Source: Bacteroidaceae bacterium
Lineage (GTDB): Bacteria; Bacteroidota; Bacteroidia; Bacteroidales; Bacteroidaceae
Length of the DNA: 64,000 nt
Reading direction: 5' to 3'
Assembly (NCBI GenBank): GCA_017619585.1
Contig: JAFZSA010000005.1
Coordinates: 1 to 64,000 of the forward strand
The notes below the pieces were generated by a model. That model was not told the DNA's origin and ran no database searches. It worked only from the letters and a program-made list of their open reading frames with translations. The position numbers and the translations under genes were made by a program. Below are positions 9,444 to 16,354 of this stretch, piece after piece (within the stretch, counting starts at the first letter, position 1; every line of letters begins with the position of its first letter).

Positions 9444-9467
9444 TTATTTGTTTTTTTTGTAATTTTG
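9444..9467 (+). promoter_or_regulatory. promoter of the DUF177-rpmF-fabH-era run
   Basis: A -33-like TTTG (9447-9450) and a -7 element TAATTTTG (9460-9467) fit the Bacteroidetes sigma-ABfr promoter layout. The ATG at 9475 is only 7 nt past the -7 element. Confidence 0.65.
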
Positions 9468-9474
9468 CAGCCCG

Positions 9475-9993
9475 ATGGAGAAACTGGATAGCTATAAAGT
9501 GGATCTGAAAGGCATGTCGGAGGGTACTGTGTCGTACAACTGGCATGTAGACGACGACTTCTTCTCCGCTGTTCAGGGTCCTGAGATTCAGCAAGGTCAG
9601 CTGGATGTCGCATTACGGGTGAAGCGGACGGCTGAGGCCTACAGACTGGTTTTCCAGTTGGAGGGCACAGTTAAAGTCTTGTGCGACCGTTGCTTGGATT
9701 ATATGGATTGCCCCATCAGTGCGGAACATGTTCTGCTTGCGAAGTTAGGAAGTGAGTATGCCGATGATGGCGACCTCATTGTTGTCCCCGAAGAGGATGG
9801 CGTTCTGGACGTTGCATGGAATATCTACGAGTTTGCTGCTCTTGAGATTCCGCTCCGTCATGTTCACCCCGAGGGCGAATGCAGTCAGCAGATGACATCG
9901 GCACTTGATTCCCTTACCACAACAGAGGAAGAGACAGAGAAACCTATCGATCCTCGTTGGGGAGCACTTGCCCAGTTAAAGGCAAAAAGTTGA
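9475..9993 (+). CDS. DUF177 / YceD-family protein
   Basis: 172 residues. The family is typically encoded just before rpmF, as here, and in other bacteria and plants is linked to 23S rRNA processing or accumulation. The family hallmark is the metal-ligand-like pair in CDRCLDYMDCPI (Cys62 and Cys65). rpmF follows after 66 nt. The function in this group is inferred from context rather than shown. Confidence 0.88.
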   Translation: MEKLDSYKVDLKGMSEGTVSYNWHVDDDFFSAVQGPEIQQGQLDVALRVKRTAEAYRLVFQLEGTVKVLCDRCLDYMDCPISAEHVLLAKLGSEYADDGDLIVVPEEDGVLDVAWNIYEFAALEIPLRHVHPEGECSQQMTSALDSLTTTEEETEKPIDPRWGALAQLKAKS

Positions 9994-10059
9994 AAGTGAA
10001 CGGTTTGTTTCCGCCAAGAATAAAACGTAAATAGTAAAATCATTAAATAGTAAATCATT

Positions 10060-10239
10060 ATGGCACATCCTAAAAGAAGACAGTCCAAGACTAGAACCCT
10101 CAAGAGAAGAACTCATGATAAGGCTGTAGCTCCTGCATTGGCAGTATGTCCTAACTGCGGAGAGTTCCACATCTATCACACAGTTTGCCCTGCATGCGGA
10201 TACTATCGCGGCAAGGTAGCTATTGAAAAGGAAGCTTAA
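10060..10239 (+). CDS. rpmF: 50S ribosomal protein L32
   Basis: 59 residues. It begins MAHPKRRQSKTRTLKRRTHD, the standard L32 N-terminus, and carries two zinc-binding pairs, CPNC (30-33) and CPAC (43-46), so this is the zinc-bound (C+) form. It lies between the DUF177 gene and fabH, the classical order except that plsX, often found between rpmF and fabH, is missing. Confidence 0.97.
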   Translation: MAHPKRRQSKTRTLKRRTHDKAVAPALAVCPNCGEFHIYHTVCPACGYYRGKVAIEKEA

Positions 10240-10258
10240 TCTTCATGGGTAAGGAAAT

Positions 10259-10309
10259 AAGCCGCTAAGGTCCTCATCTTTATGGACTCTTATGCGGCTT
10301 TATTTTTTA
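10259..10309 (+). terminator. terminator or attenuator between rpmF and fabH
   Basis: AAGCCGC (10259-10265) pairs with GCGGCTT (10294-10300), and TAAGGTCC pairs imperfectly with GGACTCTTA inside it. TATTTTTTAT follows. It can end rpmF transcripts while letting some readthrough reach fabH. Confidence 0.75.
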
Positions 10310-10331
10310 TTGAACATACCAAGTTTAGATA

Positions 10332-11414
10332 ATGGAAGAAATTAATGCCGTTATTACTGGCGTAGGAGGTTACGTCCCCAACTACATCCTCGACAATGAG
10401 GAGATGTCTACCATCGTGGATACCTCTGACGAGTGGATTATGGAGCGTATTGGCGTCAAGACACGTCACATCCTTAAGCCGGAGCAGGGTAGTGGTACCT
10501 CTTATATGATGACTCGTGCTGTACAGCAGTTGTTGCGCAAGACACAGGCTGATCCTGATAGCATAGAGCTGGTTATCTGTGCTACCACCACGCCCGACTA
10601 TCATTTCCCCTCAACCGCCTCTTTGGTTATTGGCAACTGCGGTCTCAAGAAAGCTTTCGGCTTTGATATGGAGGCTGCCTGTGCTGGTTTCCTCTATGCT
10701 ATGGAGGCCGGCGCTTCTTATATCCGTAGTGGACGTTATAAGCGTATCATCATCTGTGGTGGTGACCACATGAGCAGCATGACCAACTATGAGGACCGTA
10801 ACACTTGTCCTATCTTTGGTGATGGTGCAGCTTGTGTTATGATGGAGCCTACCACAGAGAAGGTTGGACTTATGGACGGTTACTACCGTGTAGACGGACA
10901 GGGATATCAGAACCTTCACATGGCTGCCGGCGGTTCGGCCAAGATGCCCAGCCACGAGTCTGTAGATGCCCGCGAACACTTTGTTTATCAGGAGGGTCGC
11001 GCCGTTTACAAGCATGCCGTGCTGAATATGAGTCAGGCAGTAAAAACCATTACCGAGCGTAACGGCCTCAATAAGGACAATATCGCATGGGTGATTCCCC
11101 ATCAGGCTAATATCAATATCGAGGTCTCTGTGGCCAACCGTATTGGCATTGAGAAGGATCACATCATGATCAATATAGACCACATGGCTAACACTTCAGG
11201 TGGTACTCTTCCCCTCTGTCTTTGGGAGTATGAGCCTCGCTTGAAGAAAGGCGACAAGCTGGTCTTCACCGCCTTTGGTGCAGGCTTCACATGGGGAGCC
11301 AGCTATATGATCTGGGGCTACGACGGAGCTGCTGAGGCTGCCAAGGAACCCGCCGAATTCTATAAGGAAGGAGAAATCACCCGCGAGGAGTGGTACGCTA
11401 AGCGTAATTCATAA
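10332..11414 (+). CDS. fabH: 3-oxoacyl-ACP synthase III
   Basis: 360 residues. It starts fatty-acid synthesis by condensing acetyl-CoA (or a branched acyl-CoA) with malonyl-ACP. The catalytic triad is visible: Cys117 in EAACAGF, His257 in VIPHQANIN and Asn287 in MANTSGGTL. It is about 25-30 residues longer than most FabH because of a charged C-terminal tail after the WGASYMIWGY end of the fold. It follows rpmF; era follows after 30 nt of AATTCAT repeats. Confidence 0.93.
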   Translation: MEEINAVITGVGGYVPNYILDNEEMSTIVDTSDEWIMERIGVKTRHILKPEQGSGTSYMMTRAVQQLLRKTQADPDSIELVICATTTPDYHFPSTASLVIGNCGLKKAFGFDMEAACAGFLYAMEAGASYIRSGRYKRIIICGGDHMSSMTNYEDRNTCPIFGDGAACVMMEPTTEKVGLMDGYYRVDGQGYQNLHMAAGGSAKMPSHESVDAREHFVYQEGRAVYKHAVLNMSQAVKTITERNGLNKDNIAWVIPHQANINIEVSVANRIGIEKDHIMINIDHMANTSGGTLPLCLWEYEPRLKKGDKLVFTAFGAGFTWGASYMIWGYDGAAEAAKEPAEFYKEGEITREEWYAKRNS

Positions 11415-11444
11415 TTCACAATTCACAATTCATAATTCATAATT

Positions 11445-12362
11445 GTGGTGCATAAAGCAGGATTTGTAAACATAGTCGGTAATCCCAATGTGGGAAAGAG
11501 CACGCTGATGAACCTTTTGGTGGGCGAGCGCATCAGTATTGCTACCTTCAAGGCTCAGACCACGCGCCACCGCATTATGGGTATCCTTAATACGCCCGAG
11601 ATGCAGATCTGTTTCTCTGACACCCCAGGTGTGCTGAAGCCCAACTACAAGCTTCAGGAGCAGATGCTGCAGTTCTCTGAGAGTGCCCTTCAGGATGCCG
11701 ATGTGCTGCTCTATGTGACCGATATGGTGGAGACGCCCGACAAGAATGCCGAGTTCCTGGAGAAAGTGCAACGCATGACCTGCCCCGTTCTGGTGCTTAT
11801 CAACAAGATTGATAGCCTCACCCCCAACCCCTCTCCAAAGGGCGAGGGGAGTTGTCAGCAGCAGCTTGCCGATATAGTAGAGAAATGGCATGCTATTTTG
11901 CCAAAGGCAGAAATCATTCCCATCAGCGCCTTGCACAAGTTCAATGTAGATGTGGTGCTGAAGCGCATACAGGAGTTGCTGCCCGAGAGTCCTGCGTACT
12001 TCGACAAGGACCAGTGGACTGACAAGCCTGCCCGTTTCTTTGTTACCGAGATTATCCGCGAGAAGATACTTCTTTATTACGACAAGGAGATACCCTACAG
12101 CGTAGAGGTGGTCGTGGAGCAGTTCAAGGAAACTGACAAGAACATCCATATCAATGCTGTCATCTATGTAGAGCGTGATAGCCAAAAGGGTATCATCATT
12201 GGTCACCAGGGTGTTGCCCTGAAGCGTGTCAGCACCGAGGCCCGCAAGAGCCTGGAGAAGTTCTTTGGCAAGAGCATCTTCCTGGAGATATTCGTTAAGG
12301 TCGACAAGGACTGGCGTCAGAGCGACCGTGCCATGAAGTCCTACGGCTACCAGTTAGAATAA
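11445..12362 (+). CDS. era: GTPase Era with an in-frame palindromic insert
   Basis: 305 residues. Era binds the 3' end of 16S rRNA and helps mature the 30S subunit. G1 GNPNVGKS, G3 DTPG and G4 NKID (120-123) are intact and a KH domain forms the C-terminus. Two GTG codons (11445 and 11448) are possible starts; the second gives the usual M-HKAGFVNIVGN N-terminus. Residues 125-136 (LTPNPSPKGEGS), just after NKID, are extra compared with ordinary Era and are encoded by a G/C palindrome at 11819-11852 of the dispersed family described under findings. The frame remains open, so the protein is probably functional. Confidence 0.94.
   Translation: MVHKAGFVNIVGNPNVGKSTLMNLLVGERISIATFKAQTTRHRIMGILNTPEMQICFSDTPGVLKPNYKLQEQMLQFSESALQDADVLLYVTDMVETPDKNAEFLEKVQRMTCPVLVLINKIDSLTPNPSPKGEGSCQQQLADIVEKWHAILPKAEIIPISALHKFNVDVVLKRIQELLPESPAYFDKDQWTDKPARFFVTEIIREKILLYYDKEIPYSVEVVVEQFKETDKNIHINAVIYVERDSQKGIIIGHQGVALKRVSTEARKSLEKFFGKSIFLEIFVKVDKDWRQSDRAMKSYGYQLE
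11819..11852 (+). repeat. coding palindromic element inside era
   Basis: CACCCCCAACCCC precedes a CTCTCC-AAA-GGGCGAG core and GGGG. The element is read in frame as LTPNPSPKGEGS and sits in the loop after the NKID motif. Confidence 0.75.
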
Positions 12363-12392
12363 TCATTGGTGATAGCCAACGATAACCAATAG

Positions 12393-12428
12393 CCCCTCTT
12401 ATTTCATTTTAAGAGGGGTTTTGTTTTT
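12393..12428 (+). terminator. terminator after era
   Basis: CCCCTCTT (12393-12400) and AAGAGGGG (12411-12418) form a perfect 8-bp stem with a 10-nt loop, followed by TTTTGTTTTT. Confidence 0.85.
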
Positions 12429-12429
12429 G

Positions 12430-12585
12430 GGGGTTGATAGGGTATGATAGGGTATGATAGGGTTTGATGGGGTGTTATAGGGAGTGATGGGGTATGATGG
12501 GGTATGATGGGGTGCTTTCCTATTACTCCCTATCACTCCCTATTCCCCTATCACTCCCTATTCTCTCCTATTCCCCCTATCTTCA
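12430..12585. repeat. 10-bp G-rich tandem array facing a C-rich inverted arm
   Basis: Eight 10-bp units of the type GGGTATGATA/GGGTATGATG run from 12430 to 12509. From 12519 the same motif appears in inverted form (CTATCACTCC, CTATTCCCCTATC) to about 12585. The two arms can fold into a long imperfect hairpin. The inverted arm runs into the 3' end of the next minus-strand gene (its last residues MKIGGIGENRE). Confidence 0.75.
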
Positions 12586-13303
12586 TTAACCTTATAATTT
12601 CCTCTTCTCTGATTTTAAGCTCTTCTTCTTTCCTGTTTAGCTCTTGTTCTTTCTTTAGGATGCGGGCCTCGCGTTCATTCAGTTCCTGCTCTCTTTTGGA
12701 AAGCATGGTGTTTGATGGAATGGGTTGTTTGGGAGTATTTGCATGGCTATTCCTATATGCCATTCTTCCACGTGTCATTTCTTCGCGTATACCTCCTTGC
12801 TGCAGAAACTCTTGTTTATGATATTCTATCAGATTTCTAAGCATCAGGTCCTCTTGGCAAATCAGTGTAATTGCGATGTTGGCAATCATCTCATCTGTGC
12901 ATTTGGGTAGAATGTCAATATAGAATTCTCGATCATTGTGTTCACGACAGATTCTGCGCGTGTGTTCATAATGGGGATGTCCTTTTTGCCATAGAGTTAG
13001 GCCATTATGTTGTAGGTAATCTTTGTAATCCTCTAATAGTTCCTGATGGCTCGCTTTTGCTACGTTTAGAAGTTTAATTTCGGTTTCCTTTGAAGTGGCA
13101 GAAGCTGCGGTGCCTTCCACAATGTTTTGTTTACCTGAGCGAGCTGCTTGTACCATCTGGTCAACGGTTCTGTCTTTTCGGCCGTTAAGAAAAGCTTTAC
13201 AAAAATAGTCTGTTATGTCGCAAATACATTCAGCTTTCTTGTACACTTTCAGGTCGTCATACCGTCCATCTTGTGGTAGAAATTGGTTATTAATTTTTGC
13301 CAT
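12551..13303 (-). CDS. four-helix-bundle (S23-type) protein with suffix domain and coiled coil
   Basis: 250 residues. The N-terminal part (about 15-125: DDLKVYKKAECICDITDYFC, then RSGKQNIVEGTAAS) matches the four-helix-bundle family first known from 23S rRNA intervening sequences. Residues about 130-175 (HNDREFYIDILPKC, AITLICQEDLML) fit the suffix extension found on some members. A Glu/Lys/Arg coiled coil covers about 195-242. The function of the family is unknown, although related short proteins accompany diversity-generating retroelements. It is the first gene of the accessory island. A -7 element lies at 13324-13331. Confidence 0.8.
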   Translation of the reverse strand: MAKINNQFLPQDGRYDDLKVYKKAECICDITDYFCKAFLNGRKDRTVDQMVQAARSGKQNIVEGTAASATSKETEIKLLNVAKASHQELLEDYKDYLQHNGLTLWQKGHPHYEHTRRICREHNDREFYIDILPKCTDEMIANIAITLICQEDLMLRNLIEYHKQEFLQQGGIREEMTRGRMAYRNSHANTPKQPIPSNTMLSKREQELNEREARILKKEQELNRKEEELKIREEEIIRLMKIGGIGENRE

Positions 13304-13323
13304 CCTTGTTAATTTGTCAAATG

Positions 13324-13331
13324 CAAAGATA
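13324..13331 (-). promoter_or_regulatory. -7 element of the four-helix-bundle gene
   Basis: TATCTTTG on the minus strand, 20 nt upstream of the ATG at 13303. Confidence 0.6.
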
Positions 13332-13481
13332 CGATTAAGCGAGCGGAATACAAAGAAACTTGTTTATTTTGTTCCAGAACGTGAGTATCTTTAAGTGCAT
13401 TGAATAACTAAGCAGCTCTCAGTAAGGTGTCGGTTTTGTTTTTCTAGTTAAGATACCTAAGGTTTAATGTTTGCAGCCTCG

Positions 13482-13573
13482 GGAGTCTGCACGTGTTACC
13501 CCCAGGAGTCTGCACGTGTAGACTCGGGGAGGGTGCAAATGTAGGCTCTTGGAGTGCTACTTTACCCCTCCTT
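13482..13573. repeat. four degenerate 23-bp tandem units
   Basis: Units begin at 13482, 13505, 13528 and 13551, exactly 23 bp apart. The first two share GGAGTCTGCACGTGT; the third is GGAGGGTGCAAATGT; the fourth keeps only GGAGTG. No gene is recognised between 13304 and 13692 apart from the promoter and these repeats. Confidence 0.7.
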
Positions 13574-13585
13574 AGGTATTCCTCT

Positions 13586-13629
13586 GTAGCAAGGGGGTAG
13601 CAAGGGGGTAGCAAGGGAGTAGCAAGGGG
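13586..13629. repeat. four 11-bp GTAGCAAGGGG tandem units
   Basis: GTAGCAAGGGG occurs at 13586, 13597 and 13619, with GTAGCAAGGGA at 13608. It directly follows the 23-bp array. Confidence 0.8.
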
Positions 13630-13692
13630 CATGGGAGGTGCTTGGTAGTCTGCCCGGAGCTGACGGCCCGTTTAGTTTGGCCTGGCTGCCAG

Positions 13693-13935
13693 TCAGGTTG
13701 GAGTAGATGGAAGGGGGCATGAAGTATTTTTCCGTGAAACTTTTTGCTGTTTCAGATTCCAATAGCCGAATAGATCAGGCTGAGCAGGAGTCTGCTGCTG
13801 GTCTTGGGCAGGATAGCGAAGAAATGTAAAATCCACGTCTATGGTGAGATCATCATACAAGGGCATCCCCATCCAACTAGTACCTTCTACTATTTCCAGA
13901 CAGAGCGTGTATGTTTTCTTTGTTTTTTCGTTCAT
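13693..13935 (-). CDS. small hypothetical protein
   Basis: 80 residues. The first 45 (MNEKTKKTYTLCLEIVEGTSW, then MPLYDDLTIDVDFTFLRYP) look protein-like, with alternating hydrophobic residues; the rest is Gln/Pro-rich. It lies 60 nt after the end of the AAA_14 ATPase gene on the same strand and could be its downstream partner. No family is recognised and no clear promoter is seen; it may not be translated. Confidence 0.35.
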   Translation of the reverse strand: MNEKTKKTYTLCLEIVEGTSWMGMPLYDDLTIDVDFTFLRYPAQDQQQTPAQPDLFGYWNLKQQKVSRKNTSCPLPSTPT

Positions 13936-13995
13936 ATTTTGAGGAAATAGTTTAGATAAAACGTTTTCTACAATTCAGACACAATGATTATTTCT

Positions 13996-15342
13996 TTATA
14001 AGAACATTGTCATGAGGACTGGAAACAATATTGTTTCGCCATCCTTTTTGTAGTCCTTAGTATATACAAGATAGCGGTTGCTGATGCGCTCTGAGAATTT
14101 CTTGCAGAACTCATCCAGCGATTTGTGCGTTTTATATCCAGATGACTTGACTTCTAAGGGCCATAGCTTTGCACCACGCGAAAGCAGAAAATCAACCTCG
14201 TAATTATGGTTAGAGGTTTCCGATGGCCAAGTGTGGTAGAAAAGTTTATTGCCAGTAGCCGTAAGCATTTGCGCAACGATGTTTTCATAAACATAGCCAA
14301 GATTAGCGGAGAGCTTGTCGGAAAGCAGTTTCTGGTAAATGATATTCTCCGTAATATCCTTGTCCCAGAAAGCAAGAGTTATGAAAAGTCCCGTGTCACC
14401 GACATACATCTTATATTGGTTATAGTCCGTATGCATGGGCATCCCTACATGAGGGTCGTTGGCATGATGGGCGAAATTGACAGTCAGGCTGTCCTCCAGA
14501 TCCCTAAGCAGTTCGTCCATCGTGTCCTTATCCACACTTCGGCCAAGTACACTTGTGACCTGATAACGTGAGGCATTCTTAGACAACTCTGAGGGGATTC
14601 CGCTAAACAGATGTGATGCCTTGCCCGACGGGTCTATCTTCAGGAAATCATCAAAGTAGAGTTCAATAATCTCTCTCTTTACCGAATCGACAAGACTAAG
14701 ATTATTGGTGTTCAAATACTCATTGACTGCCTGGGGCATCCCACCGACAAGCATATAGAGGCGGAAATCACGCATGGCTTTACGGAAGGATTGCTGAAGC
14801 GGAAGTCCTTTCTCATAGAATTCATGCAACAAAGGGATTGTTGCAGTGTCACCCATAGCCCATCGGAATTCCTCATAATCCATAGGGTACATGGTAAGTC
14901 GCGTCTCTTCACTGGGAATGACAATACCTTGGGTGTTTTTCTTGATGGAAAGCAGCGACCCCGTTTCAATGTAATCATATCGATGATCTTTCACCAGATA
15001 TTTGATGGCCTGCCGTGCAGCTGGACATTTCTGTATTTCATCAAAGATGATGACAGAGCGGCGTTCTATCAACCTTACATTATAGATAAACTGGAGTTGG
15101 GTGAAGAAGTAGTTGCGATCTGAAATGTGATCCACAGCTGCCCAAAGTTCATCAGGCGCGTCAGCAAAATCTACAACTATATAACTTTCGTACTCGTTGC
15201 GTGCAAACTCCTCAGCGATGGTAGATTTACCCACACGCCTTGCTCCTTTAATGAGTAGGGCTGTCTTACCATCACGCTCTTTTTTCCATTTGAGCATTGC
15301 CTCGTAGATTTTACGCTTGAAAACTCTTGTCTCTGATTCCAT
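13996..15342 (-). CDS. AAA_14 / DUF4143 ATPase
   Basis: 448 residues. An AAA_14 ATPase (Walker A GARRVGKST near residue 33, Walker B VIIFDEIQKC near 100) is joined to a DUF4143 region ending in a PD-(D/E)xK-like PLEVKSSGYKTHKSL near 400. Such proteins are common and variable in Bacteroidales; a role in DNA transactions or defence is suspected but unproven. An upstream in-frame TTG at 15375 overlaps the -7 element TATCTTTG (15373-15380), so MESETRVFKRK at 15342 is the proper start. Confidence 0.85.
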   Translation of the reverse strand: MESETRVFKRKIYEAMLKWKKERDGKTALLIKGARRVGKSTIAEEFARNEYESYIVVDFADAPDELWAAVDHISDRNYFFTQLQFIYNVRLIERRSVIIFDEIQKCPAARQAIKYLVKDHRYDYIETGSLLSIKKNTQGIVIPSEETRLTMYPMDYEEFRWAMGDTATIPLLHEFYEKGLPLQQSFRKAMRDFRLYMLVGGMPQAVNEYLNTNNLSLVDSVKREIIELYFDDFLKIDPSGKASHLFSGIPSELSKNASRYQVTSVLGRSVDKDTMDELLRDLEDSLTVNFAHHANDPHVGMPMHTDYNQYKMYVGDTGLFITLAFWDKDITENIIYQKLLSDKLSANLGYVYENIVAQMLTATGNKLFYHTWPSETSNHNYEVDFLLSRGAKLWPLEVKSSGYKTHKSLDEFCKKFSERISNRYLVYTKDYKKDGETILFPVLMTMFL

Positions 15343-15372
15343 ACGGTACCTAATTATGTTGTAATTTGGATG

Positions 15373-15380
15373 CAAAGATA
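15373..15380 (-). promoter_or_regulatory. -7 element of the AAA_14 ATPase gene
   Basis: TATCTTTG on the minus strand, 30 nt upstream of the ATG at 15342. It rules out the longer TTG start at 15375. Confidence 0.6.
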
Positions 15381-15456
15381 GGCGTTTTGGTCTGAATCCC
15401 CTAATTTATTTCTATAAAAATGTACAGAATCCCCAAATTTTATATAAGAAAACCGG

Positions 15457-15672
15457 TTAAAATCCCCAAATGTTTGCTAAAACGCATTTGTTGTTTCTTT
15501 CGACAGTTCCCAAAGTGTATCGTATTGTGTGTACGCTCATCGGGGTGCTCCTTATCTTCTCCTTAGGTGTTCCTTTGGTCCTCCTTTTCTTTTCTTTGTA
15601 GCTTAGGCGTAGCGTAGACGTAGCATAGGCGTTCAAATATCGCTCAATTAGGAGATTATTGTGTTTAGACAT
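15457..15672 (-). CDS. doubtful small basic ORF downstream of an operator-like array
   Basis: 71 residues (MSKHNNLLIERYLNAYATST, then a Lys/Arg-rich stretch). Its ATG lies 8 nt from the first of three phased palindromes (15681-15741), which is the main reason to list it. Part of it (NAYATSTLRLSY) is encoded by three 11-bp units, GTAGCTTAGGC, GTAGCGTAGAC and GTAGCATAGGC, at 15598-15630. No family is recognised; it could be a remnant or no gene at all. Confidence 0.22.
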   Translation of the reverse strand: MSKHNNLLIERYLNAYATSTLRLSYKEKKRRTKGTPKEKIRSTPMSVHTIRYTLGTVERNNKCVLANIWGF

Positions 15673-15680
15673 GGCTTTAT

Positions 15681-15741
15681 ATTCCCACGTTGGGAATCAA
15701 ATATTCCCATGTTGGGAACAAAACATTCCCACGTTGGGAAT
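15681..15741. promoter_or_regulatory. three palindromic operator-like sites, 22-bp period
   Basis: ATTCCCACGTTGGGAAT at 15681-15697 and 15725-15741, and ATTCCCATGTTGGGAAC at 15703-15719. Each has 7-bp arms around a 3-bp centre. The spacing is exactly 22 bp, two helical turns. This looks like a repressor-binding cluster, though no regulator gene is recognised nearby. Confidence 0.7.
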
Positions 15742-16050
15742 AATTGACAAGCTACTTAATGAAAACAAAAAGGTAAATAGATAGAGATTATGTAGATGCT
15801 AAGTAGAGGTTTTGTATAGGCTATGTAGAAAAAGACTATGTACTGTAATGTTTGTCTAATCTGGTGCAGGCGGAATTCTTACACTCAGCAATAAAAATAA
15901 AACACATTTTATTTTGTATTGTTCTCGCTAAATCGTAATTTTAAGACTATGTCTTTAAATTATTCCCGTTCGGATTTTCTCAAATTTATTTGGAATATCT
16001 CTCACTTATTCATAATTTTGCAAATAGATATCGCCACGATGTCTTTTTAG
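15742..16050. other. AT-rich non-coding stretch
   Basis: About 300 bp with no plausible gene. TATGTAGA/TAGATGCTAAGTAGAGG-like words recur loosely between 15775 and 15845. Nothing else is recognised. Confidence 0.4.
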
Positions 16051-16053
16051 ACG

Positions 16054-16083
16054 CACGCTAAGCGTGTTCCCTGAGCGCAGGGA
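16054..16083. other. two adjacent small palindromes
   Basis: CACGCT-A-AGCGTG at 16054-16066 and TCCCTG-AGCG-CAGGGA at 16068-16083, 1 nt apart. They precede the long hairpin at 16128-16260. Confidence 0.6.
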
Positions 16084-16127
16084 GGCGGTATAATCTTAAC
16101 GGTAAATAATATAACAGCATTAGCAGT

Positions 16128-16260
16128 TATTCGGTGAACATAGAAACCTGAGAAATTTCTTAAATAACCAGAGATACGATAATTGTCAATGTCTGCGCTT
16201 ATAGCGTGGACGTTACTTATCTTTCTGGTGGGCAATTCTCAGGGCCTCTATGTTCGGTAA
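16128..16260 (+). ncRNA. long imperfect hairpin upstream of the restriction-like genes (candidate structured RNA)
   Basis: Nested pairings close on a TAT loop at 16200-16202: a 12-bp stem of 16188-16199 with 16203-16214 (G-U pairs allowed), then CCAGAGATA (16168-16176) with TATCTTTCTGG, CTGAGAA (16148-16154) with TTCTCAG (16236-16242), and GAACATAGA (16136-16144) with TCTATGTTC (16246-16254). It ends about 95 nt before the ATG at 16355. It could be an RNA, a leader or a MITE-like insertion; the strand is assumed. Confidence 0.5.
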
Positions 16261-16354
16261 GGAGCGGACACGCTTCTTTCGTTCATACAGGTCTTGTTTT
16301 TTATGCCCAGAAGATTCCGATAAGTGCTTTTGCCATTAGCCATAAGCGCGAAGA

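Noticed and set aside
8245..9594. 449-codon minus-strand frame opposite the histidine kinase
   Set aside because: It lies opposite all catalytic boxes of the kinase and runs into the DUF177 gene; no protein features are seen.
13482..13629. CRISPR array
   Set aside because: The units are degenerate, contiguous and without unique spacers, and no cas genes are present.
13444..13632. 62-codon minus-strand frame over the tandem arrays
   Set aside because: Its sequence is the translation of the repeats (PLATPLLPPCYPLAT), with no sign of a gene.
15681..15741. CRISPR-like short repeat with 5-bp spacers
   Set aside because: Spacers of 5 bp are far too short and only three sites exist; phased operators explain them better.
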